Shown here: piece after piece, positions 55,638 through 64,000 of the stretch
Position numbering within the stretch: position 1 is the first letter of the stretch
Layout of the letters: the number at the start of each line of letters is the position of its first letter
NCBI GenBank assembly: GCA_009702325.1
Contig: WLID01000001.1
Span: 682,001-746,000 of the forward strand
Reading direction: 5' to 3'
From: Actinomycetota bacterium
GTDB lineage: Bacteria > Actinomycetota > Thermoleophilia > Gaiellales > Gaiellaceae
DNA: 64,000 nucleotides
Notes under the pieces: model-generated
What the model saw: only the letters and a program-made list of their open reading frames with translations
What the model was told of the DNA's origin: nothing
The model's database searches: none
Translations under genes and position numbers: made by a program

Positions 55638-55655
55638 CGTCACAGAGCTGTGACG
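55638..55655 (+). terminator. Hairpin between leuS and comEA
   Basis: CGTCACA (55638-55644) and TGTGACG (55649-55655) form a 7-bp stem with loop GAGC directly after the leuS stop. No U-run, so it could instead be an operator. Confidence 0.4.
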
Positions 55656-55699
55656 AAGATGATCCAGTGACGTAACGCGCCGCTCGGCACGCTCGGTCT

Positions 55700-56323
55700 A
55701 TGGCCGACTTCGCCTCCGACCGTCGCCGCGTCCTCGCGACGCTGGCCGTCGCAGCGGTCGCGGTTGTCGTCCTGGCTCGGCTGCTCGGCTTCGGTGGCGA
55801 GAGCGCCGTCAGGGTGCCGTCGGTGGCGGAGGCGGCGACGGTTTCGATTCCGATCGCGGATGGGTCGTCGACCACGGCTGCGGGGTCGGCGTCGCTGGTC
55901 GTTGACGTTGAGGGGGCGGTTCGCCGACCGGGGCTCTACCGCTTTCGCTCCGGGGCTCGCGTTGCCGACGCGTTAGTGCGGGCGGGCGGGCTGAAGCCGT
56001 CGGCCGCTGCCGGGGGTGTCAACCTCGCGGCTCCGCTTGCCGATGGCGAGCAGGTCGTGGTTCCCGCGCGCTCCACCGCAGGGGTGGGTGACGCCGCCGC
56101 GGGCGGTGGCGCAGCAACGGGTGGTGGCGCTCCCGTCGACCTCAACTCGGCCACCGTTGAGCAGCTTGATGGGCTTCCGGGCATCGGCCCGGTGACGGCA
56201 CAGAAGATCATCGACTACCGCTTGGCGCACGGGCCGTTCACCTCGGTCGATCAGCTCGACGCGATCCCCGGCATCGGTGCGTCTCGCATCGAAAACCTGC
56301 GGGGCCTTGTGGTGCCGGCGTGA
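55700..56323 (+). CDS. comEA: Competence protein ComEA
   Basis: Membrane-anchored DNA receptor of 207 residues for transformation. Residues ~10-30 form a membrane helix (VLATLAVAAVAVVVLARLL); an SLBB-type segment follows (DVEGAVRRPGLYRFRSGARVADALVRAGG); a Gly/Ala linker leads to the helix-hairpin-helix pair VDLNSATVEQLDGLPGIGPVTAQKIIDYR and DAIPGIGASRIENLRGL that binds DNA. Overlaps comEC by 4 nt. Confidence 0.95.
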   Translation: MADFASDRRRVLATLAVAAVAVVVLARLLGFGGESAVRVPSVAEAATVSIPIADGSSTTAAGSASLVVDVEGAVRRPGLYRFRSGARVADALVRAGGLKPSAAAGGVNLAAPLADGEQVVVPARSTAGVGDAAAGGGAATGGGAPVDLNSATVEQLDGLPGIGPVTAQKIIDYRLAHGPFTSVDQLDAIPGIGASRIENLRGLVVPA

Positions 56324-57777
56324 CGGTGCTCGATCGCTACCCGCACCACCTTCTTGCCTCCACGCTTGTCGCGGGTCTCGCGTTCGCGAACGTCGCCCAC
56401 ATTCACACGGTTGGGCTCGCGGTCGTTGGTGTCGCGCTGGTGTTCGTCCTTGGCGATCCGCGCTCGACGGTGCGCTTTACCGCTCTTGCGGTCGCTCTCG
56501 CGGCGTTTGGTTGGTGGTGGGGGTCGGGACGACTTGAACGTCTCGACCGCAGCGTGCTCTCGGCTCATGTGGCGGACGCAGGCCGGTTCGAGGCGGTTGT
56601 GACGGCCCCGGCCAAGGTGGGGCGCTATCGGATCCGCGTGTTCGGTGCGGTTAGGGGATACGAGGGTCGCCGTGTTCGCGAGCCCGTCCTGCTCGAGCTG
56701 CCGCTTGGCCGGTCGCCGCCGCAAGGTGCCGTAATCCAGGGTGCCGCGACGGTGCGCGCACCTCGCGGGCCGGCCGACGGATTCGACGAGCGCACGTGGC
56801 TTCGCCACCAAGGTGTTCATGTGATCGTGCGCTACACCGCCTGGCGTCAGGTTGGCCGCCGAGGCGGGGTCGGTGGTGTGGCCGACAGGATTCACGCGTG
56901 GCTCGGCGCGGCGATCGCTTGTGGGGTGACCGGGGAGCGGCGTGCGCTGCTCGTTGGGATCGTCCTGGGTGACGACGGCGGCCTGTCGCAGAGCACGAAG
57001 GAGCACTTCCAGGCGAGCGGGCTTTACCACCTCCTCGCCGTGAGTGGTCAGAACGTCGTGCTTGTCGCGGCAGGGGTGTTGGTGTTGGCGTGGCTCGTCG
57101 GGGTGGCGCGTGTGGTGGGTGAGGTTGGTGCATTGGTGGGCATTGCGGCGTATGTGTTGGCCGTGGGTGCGCAGCCGTCTGTTGTGCGCGCTGGGGTGGC
57201 GGGGGCGCTTGCGTCGATCGCATGGCTTACTGGGCGTTTGGGTGATGCGTGGTACGCGCTTGCTCTTGGTGCGGTTGTGTTGCTTGGTTGGAACCCGATG
57301 TTGGTGTTCGACCCGGGTTTCGAGCTGTCGTTTGCGGCGGTGGGCGCGATCTTTGCGGTCGCGCCACGCGTACGGGCGCGGCTTGCTGGCTATCCGTTAC
57401 CGGACCATCTCCAAATGGCGATCGCGGTCTCGGGAGCGTGCGGGCTTGTGACCGCACCGATTCTGTGGTTTCGATTTGGTCAGCTGCCGCTCTTGACGAT
57501 CCCGGCGAACGTGCTCGCAGAACCAGCGATGCCGATCGTGTTGACCCTCGCGTTTGCGACAGCTGCGCTCGGGCCTGTGACTCCGGCGGGGGCAGCGTTT
57601 CTGAGCTGGTGTAACGGCTGGGTTGTTGCCTACATCGGTGGCTGCGCCCGGCTTATTGGATCGGTTCCGGGGGCGCAGATCACGGTCACCAATCCGCTTG
57701 CGGGGCCCGCAGTGGCGGTCGCTATCGCGTTGGTGCTGGGTGTTGTGTGGGCCGTCGTGAGAGTGCGGATGGAGTGA
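56320..57777 (+). CDS. comEC: Competence protein ComEC (short form)
   Basis: Channel protein (485 residues) for import of transforming single-stranded DNA. Starts with membrane helices, then a beta-rich part with DGFDERTWLRHQGVHVIVRY, then the competence domain: LVGIVLGDDGGLSQSTKEHFQASGLYHLLAVSGQNVVLVAAGVLVL and about nine helices. The metallo-beta-lactamase-like C-terminal domain of many ComEC proteins is absent; the protein ends after the last helix. GTG start overlaps comEA stop. Confidence 0.94.
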   Translation: MTVLDRYPHHLLASTLVAGLAFANVAHIHTVGLAVVGVALVFVLGDPRSTVRFTALAVALAAFGWWWGSGRLERLDRSVLSAHVADAGRFEAVVTAPAKVGRYRIRVFGAVRGYEGRRVREPVLLELPLGRSPPQGAVIQGAATVRAPRGPADGFDERTWLRHQGVHVIVRYTAWRQVGRRGGVGGVADRIHAWLGAAIACGVTGERRALLVGIVLGDDGGLSQSTKEHFQASGLYHLLAVSGQNVVLVAAGVLVLAWLVGVARVVGEVGALVGIAAYVLAVGAQPSVVRAGVAGALASIAWLTGRLGDAWYALALGAVVLLGWNPMLVFDPGFELSFAAVGAIFAVAPRVRARLAGYPLPDHLQMAIAVSGACGLVTAPILWFRFGQLPLLTIPANVLAEPAMPIVLTLAFATAALGPVTPAGAAFLSWCNGWVVAYIGGCARLIGSVPGAQITVTNPLAGPAVAVAIALVLGVVWAVVRVRME

Positions 57778-57781
57778 GCGG

Positions 57782-57820
57782 CGGGTGGCGGGCGAAGCGT
57801 GAGGCCTCACCCGCCACCCG
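57782..57820 (+). terminator. Hairpin after comEC
   Basis: CGGGTGGCGGG (57782-57792) and CCCGCCACCCG (57810-57820) are perfectly complementary, 11 bp, starting 5 nt past the stop; no U-run. Confidence 0.6.
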
Positions 57821-57873
57821 TGCGCTTCCACGGCTGACGATGTCCCCGAGATGACGTTCCGCAGCGAATAGGA

Positions 57874-57904
57874 GGGAAGGGCCGTTGCGGCGACGGCCCT
57901 TCCC
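57874..57904. terminator. Perfect 12-bp hairpin between convergent genes
   Basis: GGGAAGGGCCGT and ACGGCCCTTCCC flank a 7-nt loop. It lies between comEC (plus) and the repeat protein (minus) and could end both transcripts. Confidence 0.65.
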
Positions 57905-57974
57905 CTCGACTGCGTCGTGCACCTCGCATCCGTCTGCCGATTCGCTCAACGTCTGCGGTACGTGAGCGGTCCTT

Positions 57975-59454
57975 CTAGTGCTTGGCGTGCGCCTTGCTCG
58001 TCTTGACGATCCGGGTGTGAAGCTTCGCGAGCGTCGTGTACTGCCGAACGAGCTTCGAGAACCGCACCGTCGCGTTGGTTGGCGCACCAGTGGCGGCCGC
58101 CGCGCCAGCGTTCGCCGGCGGCACCCCGATCATGAACAGCACACCGTTGAAGCACCCAATGCCGGCCTGATCGCCAACCTTGAAGCCCGCGACGCTTGGC
58201 GAGCCTGCGCCGACGGTGCAGGTGAGCGGGCCGACGGTGATCGACGAGCTGCTCACCGCGCTGACGGTTCCGAGCTTCACGGTGACACCGTCAGTGGTGC
58301 CAGGCGGGGGTACCGATCTTCACCAGCTTGCTGTCGATACAACCGATGCCTGCGACATCGCCGACCTTGTAGCTCGCGGTGCTCGGCGAGGTCTGCGTGA
58401 TGGTGCAGGTGAGCGTGCCGATGGTCACCGCGCTCGACGAGAGCGCTGTGATCGGGCCGAAAGCGGTCTTCATTTCGCCACCCTGCGCCGCGCCAGGAAT
58501 CCCAATCTTCACGAGGACGCCATTGCGGCAACCGATGCCTGCCTGATCGCCAACCTTGAAGGCGGCGACGCTCGGGGAAGTCTGAGCGATCGTGCAGGTG
58601 AGCGTCCCGATCGTCACCGACGTTGTTGTGAGCGCGGTGATTGCGCCGAACGAGGTCTTCAGCTCGGCGACCTTGTCGTCGTCATCGTCATCGTCGTCGC
58701 CCTTGCTGCTGCTTCCGGCTGACGGCACACCGATCTTGACGAGCGCACCGTTGATGCAGCCGATGCCCGTTGGGCCACCAACGGTGAAGCCAGCCGTGCT
58801 CGGGGAGGTCGAACCGATCGTGCACGTAAGCCCCGACACCGTGATCGAGGTCGACGAGAGTGCCGTGAGCACGCCCATGCGGACGACCATCTGGCTTGTG
58901 GAGTGCGACTCACCAGACGAACCCTGCGAACCTGACGACTGCGAGTTCGACGGTGCCGCGACGAGGTACACAAGGTTCTGACCGACACAGGCGATCACGA
59001 CGCGCTGCCCAACCGTGAACGATCCGGTCGTTGGCGAGCCGGCGCCGACCGAGCAGGTGAGACCATCGACCGTGATCGACGAGCTGCTCACCGCGTTGAT
59101 GTTCCCGTTCTTCTGAACGACCTGGGCGTTCGGTGCGGGGAGCGGACCTTCGATCCGGGTGAGGATGCCGCCCGTGCAGCCGATGTGAACGCGGTCGCCC
59201 ACGTGGAATGAGGTGAGGTTCGGCGAGGCGCCGGTCGCCTGACAGGTCAATGGGCCGACCGTGATCGAGCTTGAGCTGAGAGCCGAGATCGGATCTTCGG
59301 CTGACGCCGTTCCGCCCGACGGGGTTGTTGTGGTTGTTGCGACCGTCGTTGTTGTTGAAACGGTCGTTGTGGTGCCGGTCGTGGTCGTTCCCGTGGTCGT
59401 CGTCCCGACGGTCGCGGTGGCCCCGGTGGGGACGATGGACGGAGCTGTAGCCAT
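57975..59454 (-). pseudogene. DUF5666-like repeat protein split by a frameshift
   Basis: Tandem beta-rich repeats of about 65-75 residues, each with SSSITVG-LTC, then SP-S--FKVGD--GIGC-NG-LVKIG. Five lie in one frame (59454 to 58291); the sixth is in another (58280 to 57975). Dropping one base (A at 58302 on the plus strand) joins the two in register and removes the premature WHH-stop, which supports an error or a real frameshift. The N-terminus is Thr-rich (TTTTGTTTT-type tracts, residues ~15-45) and the middle has a run of eight Asp. No signal peptide is seen at either start. Conserved cysteine pairs in each repeat could form disulfides. Function unknown. Confidence 0.7.
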
Positions 59455-59474
59455 AGGGGGTGATTTCCCGGTTC

Positions 59475-59512
59475 GTGTGGTCCGCCCACCACACGTGCCG
59501 TGGACCACGTGT
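59475..59512. promoter_or_regulatory. Overlapping inverted repeats in the divergent control region
   Basis: GTGTGGT/ACCACAC (59475-59481, 59488-59494) overlaps ACACGTG/CACGTGT (59491-59497, 59506-59512). They lie between the repeat-protein gene and holA, upstream of both, and suit a dimeric regulator. Confidence 0.4.
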
Positions 59513-59573
59513 AACCGATTGTGGCCCGATTGTCCAGCGCGTGCAGCAATTCCTTACCGGCTGCTCATGCTTC

Positions 59574-59588
59574 TATCCTTGGTCTGTG
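59574..59588 (+). promoter_or_regulatory. -10 hexamer giving a leaderless holA mRNA
   Basis: TATCCT at 59574-59579, 6 nt before GTG 59586; no SD. Confidence 0.6.
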
Positions 59589-60575
59589 GCCGCTGATCTC
59601 AAACCCGCCTACCTGATTGGCGGCACCGATCGGCCAAAGGTTGATCGGGCGTTGGAGCGGCTTCGTGGGCGATTCGACGCTGATGCCGTCGAGCGTCTGC
59701 GCGCATCCGAGGCGTCGGGGGAAGAGGTCGTCGCCTCGTGCAACGCAATGGGGCTCTTTGCGAGCGGTGGACGGCTGATTGCGGTCGACGGGGTGGAGTC
59801 GTGGAAGGCCGCTGACGTCGCGGCGGTCGCGGCCTACCTGAAGGCGCCGTCGCCCGACACGACGCTCGCGCTTGTCGCAGGCGAGATCAAGAAAGATTCG
59901 GCGCTTGCGAAAGCTGTCGCCGCGGTCGGCGACCTGCTGCTGTGGGATGTGCCGCAGAAGACCCTGCCCTCATGGGTTCTAGAGCAGTTCAAGCTGCACG
60001 GTGTGTCGGCCGACATCGACGCGTGCCGCTTGCTGATCGAGCTCGTCGGGGAGGATCTCTACGAGCTTGCGTCGGAGGTCGACAAGATCGCGACGTGGGC
60101 AGGGGCAGGTGCGACGATCACCGACCATGAGATCGAGGAGCTCGTCGCTCCCCGCGCCGAAGCGTCGGGGTTCGCACTCACCGACGCGTGGGGGCAGCGC
60201 GACATCGCCTCAGTCTTGAAGGCGTCGGAGACATTGATGGAACGGTCGGGCGACCCGCGCTCAAAGTCGATTCCAATCCTTGTGGGGCAGCTCACGAATC
60301 ATGTGGCGCGCGTGAAGACCTGCCAGCAGTTTGAGTCGCAGGGCATCTCCGCAAAGGAGGCGGCGACCCAGATGAAACGACATCCGTTCTACGTTGGAAA
60401 GCTCTACACACAGGCACGGAACTTCAGTGCCGAGGAGCTGCGCAACGTGACCATACGCCTAGCTGAGCTTGACTTTGCGCTCAAGGGCGGTTCGCGGATC
60501 GCGAACGACCTCGAGCTGGAGCGAGCGTTGATCGACATCACAGCTCGCCGAGAGCCAGCAGGGCGGAACGCCTAA
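59586..60575 (+). CDS. holA: DNA polymerase III delta subunit
   Basis: Clamp-loader subunit of 329 residues that opens the sliding clamp. KPAYLIGGTDRPKVDRALERLRG opens the protein in the usual way; the middle has DLYELASEVDKIATWAG and ALTDAWGQRDIASVLKASETL; the C-terminal collar helix region is RNFSAEELRNVTIRLAELDFALKGGSRIANDLELERALI. Start GTG with -10 hexamer; position before rpsT is conserved in many bacteria. Confidence 0.94.
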   Translation: MAADLKPAYLIGGTDRPKVDRALERLRGRFDADAVERLRASEASGEEVVASCNAMGLFASGGRLIAVDGVESWKAADVAAVAAYLKAPSPDTTLALVAGEIKKDSALAKAVAAVGDLLLWDVPQKTLPSWVLEQFKLHGVSADIDACRLLIELVGEDLYELASEVDKIATWAGAGATITDHEIEELVAPRAEASGFALTDAWGQRDIASVLKASETLMERSGDPRSKSIPILVGQLTNHVARVKTCQQFESQGISAKEAATQMKRHPFYVGKLYTQARNFSAEELRNVTIRLAELDFALKGGSRIANDLELERALIDITARREPAGRNA

Positions 60576-60609
60576 GAACCCGGGCTAGCGGAACGCCCGG
60601 AAACGCAGG

Positions 60610-60870
60610 CTAGTTGCCGGCGAGAACGCGGGCAGCCTGCGACTTCTTGCGGGCTGCGGCGTTGCGGTGAAGAGCGCCACGCGTGACGGCACGATCGATC
60701 AGCTTGACGAGATTGCGGTGCTCCTCGGTGACCTTCGCGGCGTCGCCTTCTTCAGCGGCAGTCGCAAGGCGCTTGGTGAGCGTCTTGATCGTCGAGGTGT
60801 ACCGCAGGTTCTCGAGACGCTGCTCGGTGGCCGTGCGGATGCGCTTCTTCTGTTGCTTGATGTTTGCCAT
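60610..60870 (-). CDS. rpsT: 30S ribosomal protein S20
   Basis: Eighty-six residues, all helical and basic: ANIKQQKKRIRTATEQRLENLRYTSTIKTL, then LIDRAVTRGALHRNAAARKKSQAARVL. Binds 16S rRNA early in 30S assembly. The start MANIKQQ excludes a longer upstream reading. Convergent with holA and divergent from murJ. Confidence 0.97.
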   Translation of the reverse strand: MANIKQQKKRIRTATEQRLENLRYTSTIKTLTKRLATAAEEGDAAKVTEEHRNLVKLIDRAVTRGALHRNAAARKKSQAARVLAGN

Positions 60871-60970
60871 AGTCGGTTGCCCGCTCCTGCGGGCCGGAAG
60901 ATCGTAGCAAAGAGGCGCACTCGGCCAGGGATTGGCTGCAGGGTGGCGTATCGTCCCGGCTGGTGGCCCC

Positions 60971-62554
60971 TTGAGCGACACCCTCCCTGACTCTGTAGCC
61001 CCACGAAGGCGCTTGGCTCGCTCGACCGCGATTTTTGCGGCTGCAACAGGGCTCTCGCGGGTTCTCGGACTGGTGCGCGAGATGGTTGCGGCGAACTATT
61101 TCGGTGTTCAGGGCCGGATCAACGCGTTCACCGTCGCGTTTCAGATCCCGAACCTGGTGAGGGCGCTCGTTGCCGACTCAGCACTTTCGTCGGCGTTCGT
61201 GCCGGTGTTCAGCGACCTGCTCGAGAAGGGGGATCGGCGGCGCGCCTGGCGTGTGGCGTCGAGCCTCTTCTGGCTGATGGTGTTGGGGCTCGGCGCCCTG
61301 ACCGCGCTCTTCATGTTGCTCGCACCGCTCCTTGTTCGGCCGTTTCACCCTGTCGATCCGGGCCTTGCTGTCGGGCTTTCGCAGGTGCTGTTCCCGATCG
61401 TGGCGCTCCTGGGTGTCTCGGGGATCATCGTCGGAATCCTCAACTGTTACGACGAGTTCTCGGTGCCGGCGCTCACGCCGGTCGCGTGGAACGTGGCGAT
61501 CATCATCGGGCTCGTGATCGGCGTGCCGCAGGCGCATTCCGACAGCTCGAAGCTCTACATCTACGCGGCGGCGATCCTGGCGGGAACCGTTGTGCAGGTG
61601 CTGCTGCCCATCCCGTGGCTGCGCGGTCGTGACGATCGCTTGCGCCTCGTGATCGACTGGCGCGACCCGGCGGTGTGGCGCACGTTGAAGCTGATGATCC
61701 CGGTGACGCTCAGCCTGGGACTGATCAACGTCAACGCGGTTGTCGACACGTTCTTTGCCTCGCGGCTCCTCGATCCCAACCTCGCGCCGGCCGCGATCGA
61801 CAAGGCGTTCCGTGTCTACATGCTCCCGCAGGGAATGTTCTCGGTCGCCGTCGCGACAATCTTGTTTCCCACGCTGTCGCGGCTGTCCGCTCGCGATGAC
61901 TGGGATGGGTTTCGCGAGACGGTCTCGCTCGGTCTGCGTCAGATCGCTTTCCTGCTCGTTCCTGCGAGCGCGGTGATCGCCGTTCTTGCAACGCCGATTG
62001 TTCGGCTGCTCTACCAGCGAGGTGCGTTTACGCCGCATCAGACAACCGTGGTCGCGGGCGCGTTGATCGCGTTTACGTTGGGACTGACGTTCAACGGCAC
62101 GATGCTGCTTCTCAACCGGTCGTTCTTCAGCCTGCAGTCGAACTGGTTGCCCACCGCGATCGCGCTTGGCAACCTCGTTGTGAACGGTGTGCTCGACGCG
62201 TTCTTCTACCGCTTCGGGGTCTGGGGAATTCCGCTTTCGACGTCGGTCGTCAACCTCGCGGGCACCGTGGCGCTCATCGTTGTGTTGCGGCGACGTCTCG
62301 GTCGTCTCGATCTCGATGCGGTCAGCGAGTCGCTCCTGCGCGTCGTTGCGGCATCTGCCCTTGCGGCCGCCGTTGGCTGGGGCGTGTGGCACACGATCGA
62401 TCCCGTCGTCGGCCGCTCGTTCTTCGGGCAGCTTGGGTCGCTCCTGCCCGCGCTTGCCCTCGCGGGTTGTGTCTACCTCGTCGCGTGCAAGGTGCTGCGC
62501 GTGCGGGAGCTCGACACGCTCACCGGCGTGATGCGCCGCCGGTCGGGAGGCTAA
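60971..62554 (+). CDS. murJ: Lipid II flippase MurJ
   Basis: Fourteen-helix MOP-superfamily flippase of 527 residues that moves peptidoglycan precursor across the membrane. [34 protein letters not shown] is the signature N-terminus, with [27 protein letters not shown] next; the cation/lipid-site arginines are present. TTG 60971 is chosen; TTG 60932 would add 13 residues. TATCGT at 60949-60954 is a possible -10 element. No fused kinase domain. Confidence 0.93.
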   Translation: MSDTLPDSVAPRRRLARSTAIFAAATGLSRVLGLVREMVAANYFGVQGRINAFTVAFQIPNLVRALVADSALSSAFVPVFSDLLEKGDRRRAWRVASSLFWLMVLGLGALTALFMLLAPLLVRPFHPVDPGLAVGLSQVLFPIVALLGVSGIIVGILNCYDEFSVPALTPVAWNVAIIIGLVIGVPQAHSDSSKLYIYAAAILAGTVVQVLLPIPWLRGRDDRLRLVIDWRDPAVWRTLKLMIPVTLSLGLINVNAVVDTFFASRLLDPNLAPAAIDKAFRVYMLPQGMFSVAVATILFPTLSRLSARDDWDGFRETVSLGLRQIAFLLVPASAVIAVLATPIVRLLYQRGAFTPHQTTVVAGALIAFTLGLTFNGTMLLLNRSFFSLQSNWLPTAIALGNLVVNGVLDAFFYRFGVWGIPLSTSVVNLAGTVALIVVLRRRLGRLDLDAVSESLLRVVAASALAAAVGWGVWHTIDPVVGRSFFGQLGSLLPALALAGCVYLVACKVLRVRELDTLTGVMRRRSGG

Positions 62555-62586
62555 CGGCGGGCCGCGGCTACCATCGCGGTCCGAGC

Positions 62587-64000
62587 ATGGAACAGAAGAA
62601 CATCCGCAACTTCTCGATCATCGCGCACATCGACCATGGCAAGTCGACGCTCGCCGACCGCATCCTCGAGCTGACAAACGCTGTGTCGAAGCGCGATATG
62701 CGCGCGCAGCTGCTCGACTCGATGGATCTTGAGCGCGAGCGCGGCATCACGATCAAAGCGCAGGCAGTGCGGGTGAATTGGAAGGGCCATCAGCTCAACC
62801 TGATCGACACGCCGGGTCACGTCGACTTCACGTACGAGGTGTCGCGGTCACTGCAGGCATGTGAGGGCGCGCTGCTTGTCGTCGACGCGGCGCAGGGAAT
62901 TGAAGCGCAGACGCTCGCGAACGCGTATCTCGCGATCGAGAACGACCTTGAGATCGTGCCGCTCGTCAACAAGATCGATCTGCCTCAGGCCGATCCCGAC
63001 GGGGCCTCGGCGCAGGTGGCTGAGCTGATCGGAGAGAAGCCCGAGCGGGTATTGCGGATCTCGGCGAAGACGGGCATCGGTGTTGAGGACGTGCTCGACG
63101 CGATCATCGAGCGGATCCCGGCACCAACCGGCGACCTCGACGCTCCCGCCCGCGCGCTCATCTTTGACTCGTCCTACGACCAGTACCGCGGAGTCGTCGC
63201 GTTCGTTCGTGTCGTTGACGGGCGGCTTTCGCCGCGCGACGTCCTGCGCGCAATGGCGCTCGGCACGAAGTTCGAGGCGCAAGAGATCGGCGTCATGTCG
63301 CCGGTGATGAAGCCGGTGCCGTACCTCTCGGCGGGCGAAGTCGGCTATGTGATCACGGGACTCAAGGATGTCTCTGAGCTCCGCGTCGGCGACACGCTCA
63401 CGCCCGAGAAGAACCAGGCCACTGAGCCGCTTCCGGGGTACAAGGAAGTCAAGCCGATGGTCTTCTCGGGACTCTTCCCGACCGACTCCGACGACTACCC
63501 CGATCTGCGCGACGCGCTCGAGAAGTTGAAGCTGAACGACGCCGCGCTCTTCTATGAGCCTGAGACCTCACAGGCGCTCGGCTTCGGTTTCCGCTGCGGC
63601 TTTCTCGGCCTGCTGCACATGGAGATCGTTCGCGAGCGGCTTGAGCGCGAGTTCGACCTCGACCTGCTCGTGACGGCACCGAACGTCGCGTATCGCGTGC
63701 GTGGCTTGAACGAGACCGAGTGGACGGAAGTGCACGTTCCATCCGACCTTCCGAGCGCGATCGACGAGGTTGAAGAGCCCTACATCAAGGCCTCGGTGAT
63801 CGTTCCGAAGGAGTACGTCGGCGCGGTGATGGAGCTGTGCAACGAGCGCCGCGGCAAGTTCGCGGCGATGGAATATCTGTCGGAAGCCCGCGTCCATCTG
63901 ACGTACGAGCTGCCGCTCGGCGAGATCGTCCTCGACTTCTATGACCAACTGAAGTCGCGCACCAAGGGGTACGCGAGCTTCGACTACGACCTCGTCGGCT
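62587..64000 (+). CDS. lepA: Elongation factor 4 (3' end cut by window)
   Basis: Ribosomal back-translocase GTPase; 471 residues visible and the frame is open at the edge. G1 is [12 protein letters not shown]2 RERGITI, G3 DTPGHVDF, G4 NKIDLP. Domain II follows with [20 protein letters not shown], then [36 protein letters not shown], which distinguishes LepA from EF-G. About 130 residues are missing. TACCAT 12 nt upstream is a possible -10. Confidence 0.97.
   Translation, partial: MEQKNIRNFSIIAHIDHGKSTLADRILELTNAVSKRDMRAQLLDSMDLERERGITIKAQAVRVNWKGHQLNLIDTPGHVDFTYEVSRSLQACEGALLVVDAAQGIEAQTLANAYLAIENDLEIVPLVNKIDLPQADPDGASAQVAELIGEKPERVLRISAKTGIGVEDVLDAIIERIPAPTGDLDAPARALIFDSSYDQYRGVVAFVRVVDGRLSPRDVLRAMALGTKFEAQEIGVMSPVMKPVPYLSAGEVGYVITGLKDVSELRVGDTLTPEKNQATEPLPGYKEVKPMVFSGLFPTDSDDYPDLRDALEKLKLNDAALFYEPETSQALGFGFRCGFLGLLHMEIVRERLEREFDLDLLVTAPNVAYRVRGLNETEWTEVHVPSDLPSAIDEVEEPYIKASVIVPKEYVGAVMELCNERRGKFAAMEYLSEARVHLTYELPLGEIVLDFYDQLKSRTKGYASFDYDLVG

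Noticed and set aside
60582-60600. Possible hairpin between holA and rpsT
   Set aside because: Only a 5-bp CGGGC/GCCCG stem with a long loop and no U-run; too weak to call a terminator.

Overview
The window is GC-rich, densely coded chromosomal DNA from an actinomycete-like bacterium, most likely a deep-branching Actinomycetota lineage such as Thermoleophilia. This is inferred from three things: a fused CofG/CofH enzyme for coenzyme F420 (fbiC) beside an F420/PPOX-type oxidoreductase; many GTG/TTG starts with a -10 hexamer only 6-8 nt upstream (leaderless mRNAs); and the order leuS-comEA-comEC-holA-rpsT-murJ-lepA. No phage, complete insertion sequence or CRISPR array is visible. Both window ends cut genes: dprA at the left and lepA at the right.

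Layout. 1-7 kb: dprA, an FAD oxidoreductase, an ornithine-cyclodeaminase-like gene behind a three-gene proton-translocating transhydrogenase, a DedA protein and a small zinc-ribbon gene. 7-14 kb: a two-subunit helicase-nuclease followed by endonuclease III. 14-19 kb: a PAS protein, thioredoxin reductase, RmuC and a DinG helicase; a candidate 83-nt two-hairpin RNA with its own promoter and terminator sits between rmuC and dinG. 19-25 kb: tRNA-Leu, glutamate dehydrogenase, CBS protein, FMN reductase, YceI with a duplicated operator, exopolyphosphatase, and a PAP2 phosphatase that runs into the initiator tRNA. 25-28.5 kb: a four-gene minus-strand operon (split transketolase, glycosyltransferase, epimerase). 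28.5-41.9 kb: transporters, redox and lipid enzymes, an ATP-dependent DNA ligase, a secreted glycosidase, a chimeric ORF, a GroES-like protein and a methyltransferase. 41.9-45 kb: an accessory-looking stretch between three tRNA-Ser genes, with a REP-pair-like inverted repeat, a secreted DUF3761-PKD-HNH nuclease and orphan small genes. 45-64 kb: cytochrome c, aquaporin, F420 genes, lysA, leuS with a leader peptide and attenuator, competence genes, a frameshifted repeat protein, holA, rpsT, murJ and lepA.

Themes. Natural transformation and recombination are well represented (dprA, comEA, comEC, the helicase-nuclease pair, rmuC, dinG). F420 chemistry links fbiC with the PPOX and possibly the luciferase-like oxidoreductase. 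The strongest candidates for undescribed biology are the two-hairpin RNA upstream of rmuC, the leucine-codon leader with overlapping terminator upstream of leuS, the duplicated operator at yceI, and the secreted multi-domain HNH nuclease. All functions are read from sequence and family knowledge; no database search was run.
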